The position numbers and the translations under genes are program-made. A DNA stretch of 64,000 bases from Chloroflexota bacterium (GTDB lineage: Bacteria > Chloroflexota > Anaerolineae > Anaerolineales > Anaerolineaceae). Positions 33,937 to 42,913 of the stretch are shown piece after piece (positions within the stretch are counted from its first letter, which is position 1; the number at the start of each line of letters is the position of its first letter). The notes under the pieces are model-generated. The model did not search any database. It was given only the letters and a program-made list of their open reading frames with translations, and was not told where the DNA came from. The stretch covers positions 1-64,000 of the forward strand of contig JAJXZS010000050.1 of the NCBI GenBank assembly GCA_021779955.1. Direction: 5' to 3'.

Positions 33937-35055
33937 ATGGTAACAGAATCGCAAACAGCAGAAATCATAAAAAGACGGACCAGAAACACCACATTGGTCC
34001 GGCTGGCCCGTTTTACCGGCCTGCGCCTTGTTGCTCTTGTCGCGACTGTAGTGGTCGGAGTATATTTGACCATTCTCATCGCAAACATGGGCGGGTATGT
34101 CGATCAGATCATGCGGAATGACATCCGGGAGCGTATCTCGCAGCAAGTGGCTGCGATGAACGTTACGCATCCAATGTCGCTTGAGGCTCGCCAACAATTG
34201 ACCCAACAATTGATTGCGCAGGACGTAAAGCGATTAGGCCTCGACACGCCGTTTGCGGTTCGCTCTGGTCGTTTTCTGATCAATGCTCTGCAATTAAAAT
34301 TGGGAACTGCCCTGAACATGGTCAGTGACCATGGATCGCGCTCGGTGGAATCAATTATCCTTGAACGCCTTCCCGCCACATTGCTTTTAATGGGAACTTC
34401 GGAATTGTTCCTCTTCTTCTTCAGCGTTTTTATTGCGCTGATCTTATCTCGTAAATATGGCAGCATCTGGGACAAGATTGTTGTAACTCTTTCACCCACT
34501 TCAGCCGCCCCCCCCTGGTTCTATGGTATTTTCTTCATCCTCATTTTTGCGGCAGTGTTGAGGCTCCTTCCATTTGGAGGACTGGTGGAATCACCACCTC
34601 CTGCAAATACCTTTGAATATGCGTTGAGTGTGCTCAAGCATATGATTCTGCCAGCATCATCGCTGATCATTTCTTCGCTTTTCTTGAGCATTTACAACTG
34701 GCGCACGTTCTTCCTGATATATTCCAGTGAAGATTACGTGGACATGGCCAAAGCAAAAGGCCTTGCCGCGCGCGATATCGAACGCCGTTACATCCTTCGC
34801 CCAACGCTTCCCACCATCATTACGAATTTTGCCTTACTGGTAATCACTCTTTGGACAGGCGCGACGATTACAGAAACAGTATTCCTGTGGCCTGGTTTGG
34901 GACGCACATTGTACCGGGCGATCGGCCTCTACGATACTCCGGTCATCGTAGGTTCTACAATCATTTATGCTTACTTGCTCGCAATTACCGTATTCATCCT
35001 TGACTTCGTCTATGCCTTGGTTGACCCGCGCGTCAAGGTTGGTGGAGGAAACTAG
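33937..35055 (+). CDS. Peptide-type ABC transporter permease (DppB-like) with enlarged first outer loop
   Basis: This 372-aa membrane protein has an N-terminal cytoplasmic tail, a first membrane helix near residues 28-50 (LVALVATVVVGVYLTILIANMGG), an outside helical stretch of about 95 residues (RNDIRERISQQVAAMN, EARQQLTQQLIAQDVKRLG) and LPATLLLMGTSELFLFFFS, where the permease core begins. The EAA loop is YVDMAKAKGLAARDIERRYILRPTLPT and the end YALVDPRVKVGGGN. It is distant from the DppB of the locus upstream. It is 2 bases from the next permease gene. Confidence 0.9.
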   Translation: MVTESQTAEIIKRRTRNTTLVRLARFTGLRLVALVATVVVGVYLTILIANMGGYVDQIMRNDIRERISQQVAAMNVTHPMSLEARQQLTQQLIAQDVKRLGLDTPFAVRSGRFLINALQLKLGTALNMVSDHGSRSVESIILERLPATLLLMGTSELFLFFFSVFIALILSRKYGSIWDKIVVTLSPTSAAPPWFYGIFFILIFAAVLRLLPFGGLVESPPPANTFEYALSVLKHMILPASSLIISSLFLSIYNWRTFFLIYSSEDYVDMAKAKGLAARDIERRYILRPTLPTIITNFALLVITLWTGATITETVFLWPGLGRTLYRAIGLYDTPVIVGSTIIYAYLLAITVFILDFVYALVDPRVKVGGGN

Positions 35056-35057
35056 CC

Positions 35058-36407
35058 ATGAAAAAACTTAAAAACTTCCTCCACGATATTTTCCGCTATC
35101 CAACCGCAATTGTTGGCGGCGTCGTCATCCTGCTTCTCATCGTTCTGGCAGCCTATGCCATGATCAAGATCCCCTATTCTCAGGCTATAGCGCTGTGGAA
35201 AGGCGGTGAAGAGGTCTGGTACAAAAATCCCAAGACCGCTGCGCCTTCCTGGTTCAATTTCTTTCTTTCCAAAAAGGAACCTGTTTCATTTGATGCAACG
35301 GTTGGTACTGGCGCAGATCACATAACCAAGACCGTCACTCCAGGTAAACAGGATACAGCCAAGATCGACTTCACCTATAGTTTCAATTTCCAGGCAGATA
35401 CCTTCCCGCAAGACCTGATCATCTACTTTACTTCGACTTACGCTGCCAAACAGCCTTTTGCTTCGGTCATTCTGAACACACCGGATGGTCGCTCGATCAA
35501 CCTCGCCAATTTTGGAGTCGCCAGGCAGTTTACCTATCGCATTGCACAGGATACCGATCTGGCCAAGAAACTGAAAAATGACGATGTGATCGAAGGACTT
35601 TTCATGATCCCCAAATCGGATCCGCCGCTGACCCAAAAAGGCACGTACCAACTGGTGATCAATGGAGTAACCTTCGAGCAGAACTCTGACCTCAACGCAG
35701 AATTCGTCTTCCATGGCACCTTGTTCGGCCTCGCAGGTACAGACAGCATGCGCCGCGATTTGATGGTCCCGATTCTTTGGGGTGCTCCAATCGCGCTGGC
35801 ATTCGGTTTGCTGGCAGCCATGGGAACCTCCATCTTGACCATGATCATTGCTGCAATCGGCGCATTTTACGGTGGATTTATAGATGGTTTGATTCAGCGC
35901 GTCACCGAAGTCAACCTGGTCCTGCCTTTCCTGGCGATCCTGATCATGGTGGGTACTTTCTACAGCCGCAGCATCTGGATCATCCTGGGTGTTACTGTGG
36001 CCTTGAGTGTCTTCACCAGTTCGATCAAGTCATACCGGGCCATCTTCATGCAGATCAAGGAATCGACGTATATTGAAGCTGCTCGCGCGTATGGCGCTAA
36101 CAACGGGCGCATCATCTTCCAGTACATGATCCCACGCATCATCCCCATGCTGATCCCAACGCTGGTATCCGCTGTGCCGGCTTACGTGTTCCTCGAGGCA
36201 TCTCTGGCGGTGTTGGGTTTGGGCGATCCAACCCTTCCCACCTGGGGCAAGACCATTTACGACGCCGACATCTACGGCGCTCTGTATAAAGGTCTGTATT
36301 ATTGGATTTTGGAACCGGCAGTTTTGCTGATGGTTACCGGACTGGGTTTTGCTATGTTGGGCTTCGCCCTCGACCGAATTTTCAATCCAAGACTGAGAGG
36401 GCTGTAA
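35058..36407 (+). CDS. Peptide-type ABC transporter permease (DppC-like) with large extracytoplasmic insert
   Basis: This 449-aa protein is about 130-150 residues longer than normal DppC proteins. After the first membrane helix (about 14-37, TAIVGGVVILLLIVLAAYAMI) comes an outside domain of about 190 residues, rich in beta strands (KIDFTYSFNFQADTFPQDLIIYF cut short here by position 125, QLVINGVTFEQNSD near 205). Only then does the family signature follow, in the weak form GLAGTDSMRRDLMVPILWGAPIAL (about 223). The EAA loop is YIEAARAYGANNGRIIFQYMIPR and the C-terminus DRIFNPRLRGL. The inserted domain may dock the unusual binding protein; this is inference. Confidence 0.9.
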   Translation: MKKLKNFLHDIFRYPTAIVGGVVILLLIVLAAYAMIKIPYSQAIALWKGGEEVWYKNPKTAAPSWFNFFLSKKEPVSFDATVGTGADHITKTVTPGKQDTAKIDFTYSFNFQADTFPQDLIIYFTSTYAAKQPFASVILNTPDGRSINLANFGVARQFTYRIAQDTDLAKKLKNDDVIEGLFMIPKSDPPLTQKGTYQLVINGVTFEQNSDLNAEFVFHGTLFGLAGTDSMRRDLMVPILWGAPIALAFGLLAAMGTSILTMIIAAIGAFYGGFIDGLIQRVTEVNLVLPFLAILIMVGTFYSRSIWIILGVTVALSVFTSSIKSYRAIFMQIKESTYIEAARAYGANNGRIIFQYMIPRIIPMLIPTLVSAVPAYVFLEASLAVLGLGDPTLPTWGKTIYDADIYGALYKGLYYWILEPAVLLMVTGLGFAMLGFALDRIFNPRLRGL

Positions 36408-36411
36408 ACCG

Positions 36412-37368
36412 ATGACTGACAAACAATTACTTCGCATCGAAAACCTGGTGCTGCACTTCCGCACTGAACGCGGCACGGTCAAAGCAGTGGATGGGGTGAA
36501 CTTCAACCTGGCATTTAATGAAGCGGTCGTGGTTCTGGGAGAATCGGGCTGCGGAAAGACATCGCTGGCGAAAGCCATCCTTCGTCTGCTCCCGCGTAAC
36601 GTCGAGACATATAGCGGCAAGGTGTTCCTCAACAACAAAGACACCATGGCGCTGGACGACGAAGAATATCGCCGGAACGTCCGCTGGCAGCAGATATCGA
36701 TGGTTCCGCAGGCAGCCATGAACTCGCTCAATCCGGTGCTGCGTATCGGCGACCAGGTATCTGAACCGATGGTCGTCCACAGCGGTGTGTCGAAAGACAA
36801 GGCGCTTGCCCAGGCTAAACGTATGTTCGACCTGGTCGGAGTGCCCGAGGAGTTCCTCAGTCGTTATGCCTTCGAGCTGAGCGGCGGCATGAGGCAGCGC
36901 GCGGCAATCGCCATGGCGCTCGTCACCACCCCCGATCTGATCATCCTCGACGAGCCGACCTCTGCTCTTGACGTGCTGACCCAGGCAAACATCTTTAATG
37001 TGCTTAAACGAATCAAGAAAGATATGGAAACCAGCTACATCCTGATCACGCATGATATTGCCACTTCGTCTGAATTGGCGAACAAGGTGGCTGTTATGTA
37101 TGCAGGTCAGATCGTGGAAGTGGGCGACGCCATGCGGTTCTTCGCCGAACCGCTGCATCCTTACTCCAAAAAGCTGATGGCAAGCGTTCCGCGCCTGCAC
37201 GGTGATAAGGAACCCGATTTCATCGTCGGGCAGCCACCCAGCTTGCTCAATCTGCCAACAGGATGCCGTTTTAAGGATCGCTGCCCGTTCCGTTTCAATA
37301 AATGTGATGAAGAACCCCCGGTGATCACTAAAGAAGGCCGTCTGGTGAAATGCTGGTTACACGCTTAA
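36412..37368 (+). CDS. ABC transporter ATP-binding protein (DppD-like)
   Basis: This 318-aa ATPase has Walker A GESGCGKTSL, a changed Q-loop VPQAAMNSLNPV (Gln kept, usual FQDP missing), signature [10 protein letters not shown], Walker B LIILDEPTSALDV and H-loop ITHDIAT. The C-terminal domain has GCRFKDRCPFRFNKC. The altered Q-loop region fits its interaction with divergent permeases. It begins 4 bases after the permease stop and is followed by the partner ATPase 12 bases on. Confidence 0.93.
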   Translation: MTDKQLLRIENLVLHFRTERGTVKAVDGVNFNLAFNEAVVVLGESGCGKTSLAKAILRLLPRNVETYSGKVFLNNKDTMALDDEEYRRNVRWQQISMVPQAAMNSLNPVLRIGDQVSEPMVVHSGVSKDKALAQAKRMFDLVGVPEEFLSRYAFELSGGMRQRAAIAMALVTTPDLIILDEPTSALDVLTQANIFNVLKRIKKDMETSYILITHDIATSSELANKVAVMYAGQIVEVGDAMRFFAEPLHPYSKKLMASVPRLHGDKEPDFIVGQPPSLLNLPTGCRFKDRCPFRFNKCDEEPPVITKEGRLVKCWLHA

Positions 37369-37380
37369 AGGAGAAGAAGA

Positions 37381-38427
37381 ATGACAGAATCATTGACTCC
37401 GGAGACAGCGGCCGAAATGCCTGTGGCAACCGACATCTCCACCGGTACAAATGAAAAAATATTGCTCTCTGTAAAAGATCTTCGAGTGTGGTTCGAGTTG
37501 CGCCGCTTCGGATTTGGCCATGCCGGTTACGTGCATGCAGTCGATGGAGTAAGCTTCGACTTGTATGACGGTGAAGCCATCGCCATCGTTGGCGAAAGCG
37601 GCTGCGGCAAATCAAGCTTGATGAAGACCATCCTGGGGCTCAACAAGATTACGAAAGGTTCGATCGAATTCAAGGGCGAAAACCTGGCGGGCATGAACAG
37701 TTCTGCATTGCACAACTATCGCTCCAAGGTTGGCTATGTCCAACAGGATCCCTATGGCGCAATGGCTCCTTTCATGACGGTCAGCAAGATCCTGGATGAG
37801 CCACTAAAGATCAATACCCGGATGAATCCCGCGGAACGGCTCAAACGGATCGAGCAGGCGCTGACCGAGGTTAAGGTCACCCCCGTGCTGGACTTCCTGC
37901 CGAAGTTCCCGCACATGCTCAGTGGTGGACAGCAGCAGCGCATGGTCATTGCCCGCGCGATGATTCTGGACCCGCAGTTGATGGTCGCCGACGAGCCCGT
38001 TTCGATGCTTGACGCTTCGGTGCGTGTCGAAATCCTCAAACTGCTTCGTGCACTACAGGAACGCCACAAGCTGGCGGTGATCTACATTACCCACGACCTT
38101 TCCACCGTGCGATACTTCTCGCGCCGTATCTTCGTAATGTACGCGGGGCAGATCATCGAAAAAGCCAAAGCGGACGATCTTCTGAATAATCCGAAGCATC
38201 CCTATACAAACGCATTGCTAACAGGCACTTCGGAACCGGATGCAAACAACGCCAACAGCTACAAGAATGTTCCCCCAGGCGAACCGCCGAACCTGATCAA
38301 GCCGCCTGCGGGTTGCCGCTTCCACCCGCGCTGCCCCTTTATTATGAAAGGGCTCTGCGACGTGGAGGAACCACCGAATTTCCACATCGAAGACGAACAC
38401 GAGGCCGCCTGCTGGTTATTCAAGTAA
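37381..38427 (+). CDS. ABC transporter ATP-binding protein (DppF-like)
   Basis: This 348-aa ATPase has a 35-residue N-terminal extension, Walker [14 protein letters not shown]-loop VQQDPYGAMAPF instead of FQDPxxSLNP, signature LSGGQQQRMVIAR, Walker B MVADEPVSMLDASV and H-loop ITHDLST. The C-terminal domain has [16 protein letters not shown]. Like its partner it departs from the consensus in the Q-loop region while the Gln is kept. It is the last transporter gene of the locus. Confidence 0.93.
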   Translation: MTESLTPETAAEMPVATDISTGTNEKILLSVKDLRVWFELRRFGFGHAGYVHAVDGVSFDLYDGEAIAIVGESGCGKSSLMKTILGLNKITKGSIEFKGENLAGMNSSALHNYRSKVGYVQQDPYGAMAPFMTVSKILDEPLKINTRMNPAERLKRIEQALTEVKVTPVLDFLPKFPHMLSGGQQQRMVIARAMILDPQLMVADEPVSMLDASVRVEILKLLRALQERHKLAVIYITHDLSTVRYFSRRIFVMYAGQIIEKAKADDLLNNPKHPYTNALLTGTSEPDANNANSYKNVPPGEPPNLIKPPAGCRFHPRCPFIMKGLCDVEEPPNFHIEDEHEAACWLFK

Positions 38428-38437
38428 CGAGGAATGA

Positions 38438-38638
38438 ATGAGCGATAAGCAAGCACGCAGTCTGATGTACATCGGTGCGGGATTAATGATTTCAGGAGTC
38501 GCATTGCCTTTTCTGATGGTCATTAAGATCCTCACATCGACATTGTTTCTGAACTTTTTTAGCTACACGATACAGATCCTGGGTCTTGTTTTGGGGATGA
38601 TCGGGCTGGTGAACCTCGCGGTCCACCGCAAAAAGTGA
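38438..38638 (+). CDS. Small two-helix membrane protein, unknown function
   Basis: This 66-aa protein starts MSDKQARSLMYIG and has two membrane helices (about 10-30 and 37-61) and a basic end HRKK. GAGGA lies 5 bases before the ATG and the gene starts 10 bases after the ATPase stop, so it belongs to the same transcript. A terminator follows it. I do not recognise the family. It may be an accessory subunit of the transporter or an unrelated membrane peptide. Confidence 0.65.
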   Translation: MSDKQARSLMYIGAGLMISGVALPFLMVIKILTSTLFLNFFSYTIQILGLVLGMIGLVNLAVHRKK

Positions 38639-38668
38639 TCCTCTTCCCAGGCGAATCAAACTCAAGTT

Positions 38669-38704
38669 CGAGATGTCCGCAGCTAACGGACATCTCGTGT
38701 TTTG
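38669..38704 (+). terminator. Terminator of the third ABC locus
   Basis: Perfect 11-bp stem (arms 38669-38679 and 38687-38697, 7-base loop) followed by TGTTTT. Confidence 0.82.
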
Positions 38705-38733
38705 AGGGGGCAGGAGCCCGGCGCCCCCACCCT

Positions 38734-38761
38734 TTGTTTACTCGAATTTATGTGTTAAAAT
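38734..38761 (+). promoter_or_regulatory. Promoter of tRNA-Gln
   Basis: TTGTTT (38734-38739), 16-base spacer, TAAAAT (38756-38761), with an extended -10 TG (38753-38754). The 11-mer TGTGTTAAAAT recurs before metG. Confidence 0.6.
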
Positions 38762-38784
38762 CATTCCGCTAGACGGGAACCCTT

Positions 38785-38855
38785 TGGGGCATGGTGCAAC
38801 GGCAGCACACCAGACTTTGGATCTGTGGATCTTGGTTCGAATCCAGGTGCCCCAG
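38785..38855 (+). tRNA. tRNA-Gln (anticodon TTG)
   Basis: A 71-base cloverleaf with acceptor TGGGGCA/TGCCCCA, anticodon loop CTTTGGA giving TTG, T-arm GGTTCGAATCC and discriminator G. CCA is not encoded (CCT follows). A first U-A pair is usual for tRNA-Gln. Confidence 0.94.
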
Positions 38856-39023
38856 CCTGCAAGACATGTTAGAAAAATCGATCGAGACCGCCTTGGCGGT
38901 TAGCACCGATATTTTGAACGAGCAGTGCGCAGGTGATTCAGCCACACCGATGCGCAACGCTCGTATTTGTTTTTAACCTGAACCAGAGAAATCTGTGCCA
39001 TAATACGGATACAGGAGCCATGT

Positions 39024-40373
39024 ATGAAAATCTCAACCATCATTCTCGCTGCAGGCCAGGGGACTCGTATGGTTTCCGCTTTGCCCAAGGTGCTGCATAA
39101 GCTTAATGGCAGAGAACTCGTGCGCTATTCCATCGAAACGGCCCGCTCGGTTGGCTCCGACAAACCTGTGCTCATTGTCAGCCCCAATGCCGAACTAATC
39201 CGCGCAACGGTAGGCGAACAGGCCCTATATGCTGTGCAGGAAAAGCAGCTTGGCACAGCGAATGCCGTGATGGCTGCTCAGCCGCTCCTGGAGGGTAAGG
39301 CTGACCTGGTGCTCGTGATTAATGCCGACATGCCATTGCTGACTGCATCCACATTGGCAGCTTTGATCGAAACGCAAAAGTCCAACCCCGGCCCATTGAC
39401 CATGGCCATTATCATTTCAGACAATCCACGCGGCTTCGGACGCGTGATACGCTCGGGAGATGGCAAGGTGCAGCGAATCGTAGAAGAAGCACAGGCAACG
39501 CATGAACAACTCAAGATTCATGAACTCAACGTGGGCGCCTATTGCTTCTCCGGTGCGTGGCTGTGGAATGCTCTGAAAGAGATCAAGCTCTCGCCCAGGG
39601 GCGAGTATTACCTGACGGACATTGTGGAAATTGCCGGGAAGGCGGGCGAATCCATTGCTTCTATAACGCTGGATGATGAAGATGAGGCCATGGGCATCAA
39701 CAACCGCAAACACCTGGCAGAAGCTGAGGCTGTGATGCACCGGCGGATCAACGAAAAATGGATGCTTGCCGGAGTGACCATGCTCGATCCAAACCTGGTT
39801 TATATAGAAGAAGGGGTGAAGATCGGCAGGGATACCCTGCTCATGCCCAATACATATCTGCGTGGGAATGTGCAGGTTGGTGAAGGCTGCCGCATCGGGC
39901 CAAACACCATCATCGAGAACTCCAGCATCGGCAACAATTGCAGCCTGCTTGCCTCTGTCATCGAAGGGGCGATCGTGGAAGACGGCGTCAGTATGGGGCC
40001 GTTCTGCCACCTGCGCAAGGGAGCGCATTTGCGTAAGGGTGTGCACATGGGTAATTTCGGCGAAGTCAAAGATTCGACGCTTGGGCCGGGCACCAAGATG
40101 GGTCATTTCTCCTACATCGGCAACGCCGAAATTGGTGAAAACGTCAACATCGGTGCGGGGACGATCACCTGCAACTTCGACGGCGTGCACAAGAATCCAA
40201 CGGTCATTGGCGACGATGTTTTCATCGGCAGCGACACGATGCTTGTAGCGCCGGTCAAAATCGGCAAGGGAGCGAAAACTGGGGCAGGTGCAGTGGTTCG
40301 CGAAGATGTTGCCGATGGCGACGTGGTGGTTGGTGTGCCTGCGCATTCGATCAGAAAGAAGAAACAAACGTGA
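39024..40373 (+). CDS. glmU: Bifunctional UDP-GlcNAc pyrophosphorylase / glucosamine-1-phosphate acetyltransferase
   Basis: This 449-aa enzyme makes UDP-N-acetylglucosamine for peptidoglycan. The N-terminal uridyltransferase domain has ILAAGQGTRM, QLGTANAV, NADMPLL and the loop LNVGAYCF. The C-terminal left-handed beta-helix starts near residue 250 (hexapeptide repeats, for example IGPNTIIENSSIGNNC). Acetyltransferase residues lie in FCHLRKGAHL, GNFGEVKDSTLG and NIGAGTITCNFDG. It is intact and of usual length. CAGGAG precedes the ATG. It overlaps the next gene by 4 bases. Confidence 0.96.
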   Translation: MKISTIILAAGQGTRMVSALPKVLHKLNGRELVRYSIETARSVGSDKPVLIVSPNAELIRATVGEQALYAVQEKQLGTANAVMAAQPLLEGKADLVLVINADMPLLTASTLAALIETQKSNPGPLTMAIIISDNPRGFGRVIRSGDGKVQRIVEEAQATHEQLKIHELNVGAYCFSGAWLWNALKEIKLSPRGEYYLTDIVEIAGKAGESIASITLDDEDEAMGINNRKHLAEAEAVMHRRINEKWMLAGVTMLDPNLVYIEEGVKIGRDTLLMPNTYLRGNVQVGEGCRIGPNTIIENSSIGNNCSLLASVIEGAIVEDGVSMGPFCHLRKGAHLRKGVHMGNFGEVKDSTLGPGTKMGHFSYIGNAEIGENVNIGAGTITCNFDGVHKNPTVIGDDVFIGSDTMLVAPVKIGKGAKTGAGAVVREDVADGDVVVGVPAHSIRKKKQT

Positions 40374-41659
40374 GCACTCTCAATTGGCTTCTGCTGGTCT
40401 TCCTGATCCTCCTGGATCTGTTTTTCTCGTTGATTCGGGCGGCATTGGTGAATGCCCGCCTAACGCAACTCATGGGAATGCCCGACCATATGCAGAAGCG
40501 AGTTCAATCGACCCTCAAGCTGGTCGAAAAGCCCGAGCTTCGCGCTTCGCTGCGCATCCTCACAGGTATCAGCCACGTGCTTGTGGTGACTACTTTCCTA
40601 TGGATGATCTTGTTCATCTACAGAGACAAAATCGACCTTGCAGGAGCGATCGGAATCGCCATTCTCGTTCTGCTTGTGGTTTATCTGATCGATTTCTCAT
40701 TCGAACGCCTGCCGCTTAAGAACCCTGAAGCCTGGGCGATCACTTTGACGCCAATCGCCGCATCGTTAACCTTTATTCTCCAGCCACTCACCTGGATTCT
40801 CATGGAATTGCAGGGCACGCGAGGTCAGTCCGAGCGCAGCCTTGGCGCGGTGACCGAAGACGAGCTCAAAACCTGGGTCGAAGTGGGCCAGCCCGAAGGC
40901 GGGCTAGAAAAAGACGAGCGCCGCATGATCTACTCGATCTTCCAGTTTGGCGACACGCTGGCTCGGGAGATCATGGTTCCCCGCATCGATGTGCTCGCCA
41001 TGGATGTCAACACCAACCTCGACAAAGCTGCCACCATGATCGTCGAATCGGGCCATTCACGTGTGCCCGTCTATGAAGAGACCATCGATAACGTGATCGG
41101 CTTGCTCTATGCCAAAGACCTGCTCAAGCTCAGCACCGAGAGCGGCGGCGAAAAGGTCATCCGTAATTACCTGCGCCCCCCCTACTTCGTCCCTGAGTCG
41201 AAGAAGGTCGACGATCTTCTGGCAGAGATGCAGGGCAAGGGGGTTCACCTGGCGATCGTTGTGGATGAATATGGCGGCATGGCGGGGATCGTTACGCTCG
41301 AAGATATCGTCGAAGAGATTGTCGGCGAGATCCGCGACGAGTACGATCAGCAGGAAGAATTGCTGGTGCAGCAAATCTCGGAAGATGAATATGTTTTCAA
41401 CGGCCGCGTTTCGCTGGATGATTTCAACGATGCGCTGGGCACTCACCTTGAAGATGAGAGCGCCGATACCCTGGGCGGCTATATATATGGAGAACTCGGC
41501 AGGGTTCCGGTGGCAGGCGAGACTTTACAGGTGGAGAACTGGGTGTTGACCGTGGAAGAAGTGCGCAGCCGGCGGATCGTACGCATCCGCTGCAAACGCG
41601 GCGAGCTTCCACATGAAGCGGAGGAACACGTTGGATCTGAACCCGAAAACGAGGGATGA
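40370..41659 (+). CDS. CNNM/CBS-pair/CorC_HlyC membrane protein (hemolysin C/MgtE-neighbour family)
   Basis: This 429-aa protein starts with GTG, overlapping the glmU stop. Residues 1-150 hold about three to four membrane helices of a short CNNM-like domain. Linker ERRMIYSIFQFGDTLAREIMVPR leads to two CBS motifs (REIMVPRIDVLAMD, and PPYFVPESKKVDDLLAEM with VVDEYGGMAGIVTLEDIVEEIVGEI). The C-terminal CorC_HlyC domain has DEYVFNGRVSLDDFNDALG. Family members are linked to Mg2+/Co2+ efflux or tolerance; nucleotide binding by the CBS pair may regulate it. Genes of this family often lie near cdd/era/recO, as here. Confidence 0.88.
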   Translation: MSTLNWLLLVFLILLDLFFSLIRAALVNARLTQLMGMPDHMQKRVQSTLKLVEKPELRASLRILTGISHVLVVTTFLWMILFIYRDKIDLAGAIGIAILVLLVVYLIDFSFERLPLKNPEAWAITLTPIAASLTFILQPLTWILMELQGTRGQSERSLGAVTEDELKTWVEVGQPEGGLEKDERRMIYSIFQFGDTLAREIMVPRIDVLAMDVNTNLDKAATMIVESGHSRVPVYEETIDNVIGLLYAKDLLKLSTESGGEKVIRNYLRPPYFVPESKKVDDLLAEMQGKGVHLAIVVDEYGGMAGIVTLEDIVEEIVGEIRDEYDQQEELLVQQISEDEYVFNGRVSLDDFNDALGTHLEDESADTLGGYIYGELGRVPVAGETLQVENWVLTVEEVRSRRIVRIRCKRGELPHEAEEHVGSEPENEG

Positions 41660-42035
41660 ACTGATCAAGAAGGCGATCGAAGTTCGCTCGCTTACCTATT
41701 CCCCTTACTCGCATTATGCCGTTGGAGCCGCCTTGCTCACTGAATCGGGAAAAGTCTATACCGGTATCAATATCGAGAATTCGGCATACCCCACGTCCAT
41801 ATGTGCAGAACGGGTTGCTGTCTTTAAGGCGGTCTCTGAAGGTGAACGGGCTTTTATTGCCATCGCCGTCGCCACGGATAACGGGGGTAGTCCTTGCGGG
41901 TCTTGCCGCCAGGTGATGTCGGAGTTCTCGCCTTCGATGCAAATTATCGATGTCGATGGCGCAGGGATTGTGCATCTGGATGCTCCGCTCGATGATCTGC
42001 TTCCCCATGCATTCAGGCCGGAAGATTTGGAGTAA
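41631..42035 (+). CDS. cdd: Cytidine deaminase
   Basis: This 134-aa (small, tetrameric type) enzyme deaminates cytidine and deoxycytidine. Substrate loop NIENSAYPTSICAERVA includes the first zinc Cys and catalytic Glu (CAE), and PCGSCRQV supplies the other two cysteines. I prefer the TTG at 41631 because GGAGGAA stands 6 bases before it. An ATG 18 bases upstream would overlap the previous gene further. Either way the gene overlaps the CorC-type gene and is coupled to it. Confidence 0.93.
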   Translation: MDLNPKTRDELIKKAIEVRSLTYSPYSHYAVGAALLTESGKVYTGINIENSAYPTSICAERVAVFKAVSEGERAFIAIAVATDNGGSPCGSCRQVMSEFSPSMQIIDVDGAGIVHLDAPLDDLLPHAFRPEDLE

Positions 42036-42059
42036 AAATCACGCCGGCGAAAGCAGCCT

Positions 42060-42818
42060 ATGGCCAAGACTGAAAGATCCATTCGCGTTGATTCGGTCGT
42101 CCTGCGCCATTCCGATTACGGCGAGGCCGACCGCCTGCTCACACTCTACACCCGCGAGCAGGGAAAGCTGCGCGCGATTGCCAAGGGAGTGCGCAAGATT
42201 CAGTCGCGCAAGGCAGGCCATCTCGAGCCGTTCACCCGCGTGACCTTGATGCTCGCCAGGGGGCATGACCTTTGGATCGTCACCCAGGCCGAGACGATCG
42301 ATGCCTTCCAGCCGCTGCGCGAAGAATTGGACAGCATGAGCCAGGCGGCCTATGTGGTGGAGTTGCTCGAACGCTTCAGCTATGAAGAAGGAGCAAATCG
42401 GGAGCTCTTCGACCTGCTGGTAAACACCCTCGAACGCCTGGTTGCTGAGAAAGACCCGTTTGTCCCTGTGCGGTACTACGAAATGCGCCTTTTGGATTTG
42501 CTTGGTTTCAGACCGCTGCTCTTCGAGTGTGCGGCATGCGGCAAGCCGATCCTGCCCGAAGACCAGTACTTCTCGGCTGAGCTGGGCGGCATCCTCTGCC
42601 CGGCGGACGGGATGCAAAAGAACCTGGTCAGGCCGGTGAGCATGGAGGCGCTCAGGTATCTGCGGCACTTTCAGCGCAGCAGCTATGCGCAGGCAAGGGC
42701 GGCAGACCCCACGCCAGCCGTCCGCCAGGAAATCGAAGCGCTGATGAACCATTACCTCACCTATTTGCTCGAACGCCAGTTGAATACCCCTGAATTCATC
42801 AAGCAAATTCGAAGATAA
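42060..42818 (+). CDS. recO: DNA repair protein RecO
   Basis: This 252-aa protein has the N-terminal OB-fold (SVVLRHSDYGEADRLLTLYTREQGKLRAIAKGVRK), a helical middle and a zinc site with CAACGKP and a later Cys in GGILCPADG. RecO loads RecA with RecR and anneals single strands. The three visible cysteines are in the usual places for a zinc-type RecO. Gene order cdd-recO-glyQS-dnaG-rpoD follows a conserved bacterial neighbourhood, but era, which normally stands before recO, is missing. Confidence 0.93.
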   Translation: MAKTERSIRVDSVVLRHSDYGEADRLLTLYTREQGKLRAIAKGVRKIQSRKAGHLEPFTRVTLMLARGHDLWIVTQAETIDAFQPLREELDSMSQAAYVVELLERFSYEEGANRELFDLLVNTLERLVAEKDPFVPVRYYEMRLLDLLGFRPLLFECAACGKPILPEDQYFSAELGGILCPADGMQKNLVRPVSMEALRYLRHFQRSSYAQARAADPTPAVRQEIEALMNHYLTYLLERQLNTPEFIKQIRR

Positions 42819-42868
42819 AACGCAGGCTGGCCAAAGCACCGCTGCCGGCCTGCCCTCGCATTCACGGG

Positions 42869-42874
42869 TATAAT
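42869..42874 (+). promoter_or_regulatory. Possible -10 element before glyQS
   Basis: TATAAT, 39 bases before the glyQS ATG, in the short gap after recO. No convincing -35 sequence is present. Confidence 0.35.
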
Positions 42875-42913
42875 AAATGCCTGACCATATTCCCATCCAT
42901 GTGGAGCGGATGA

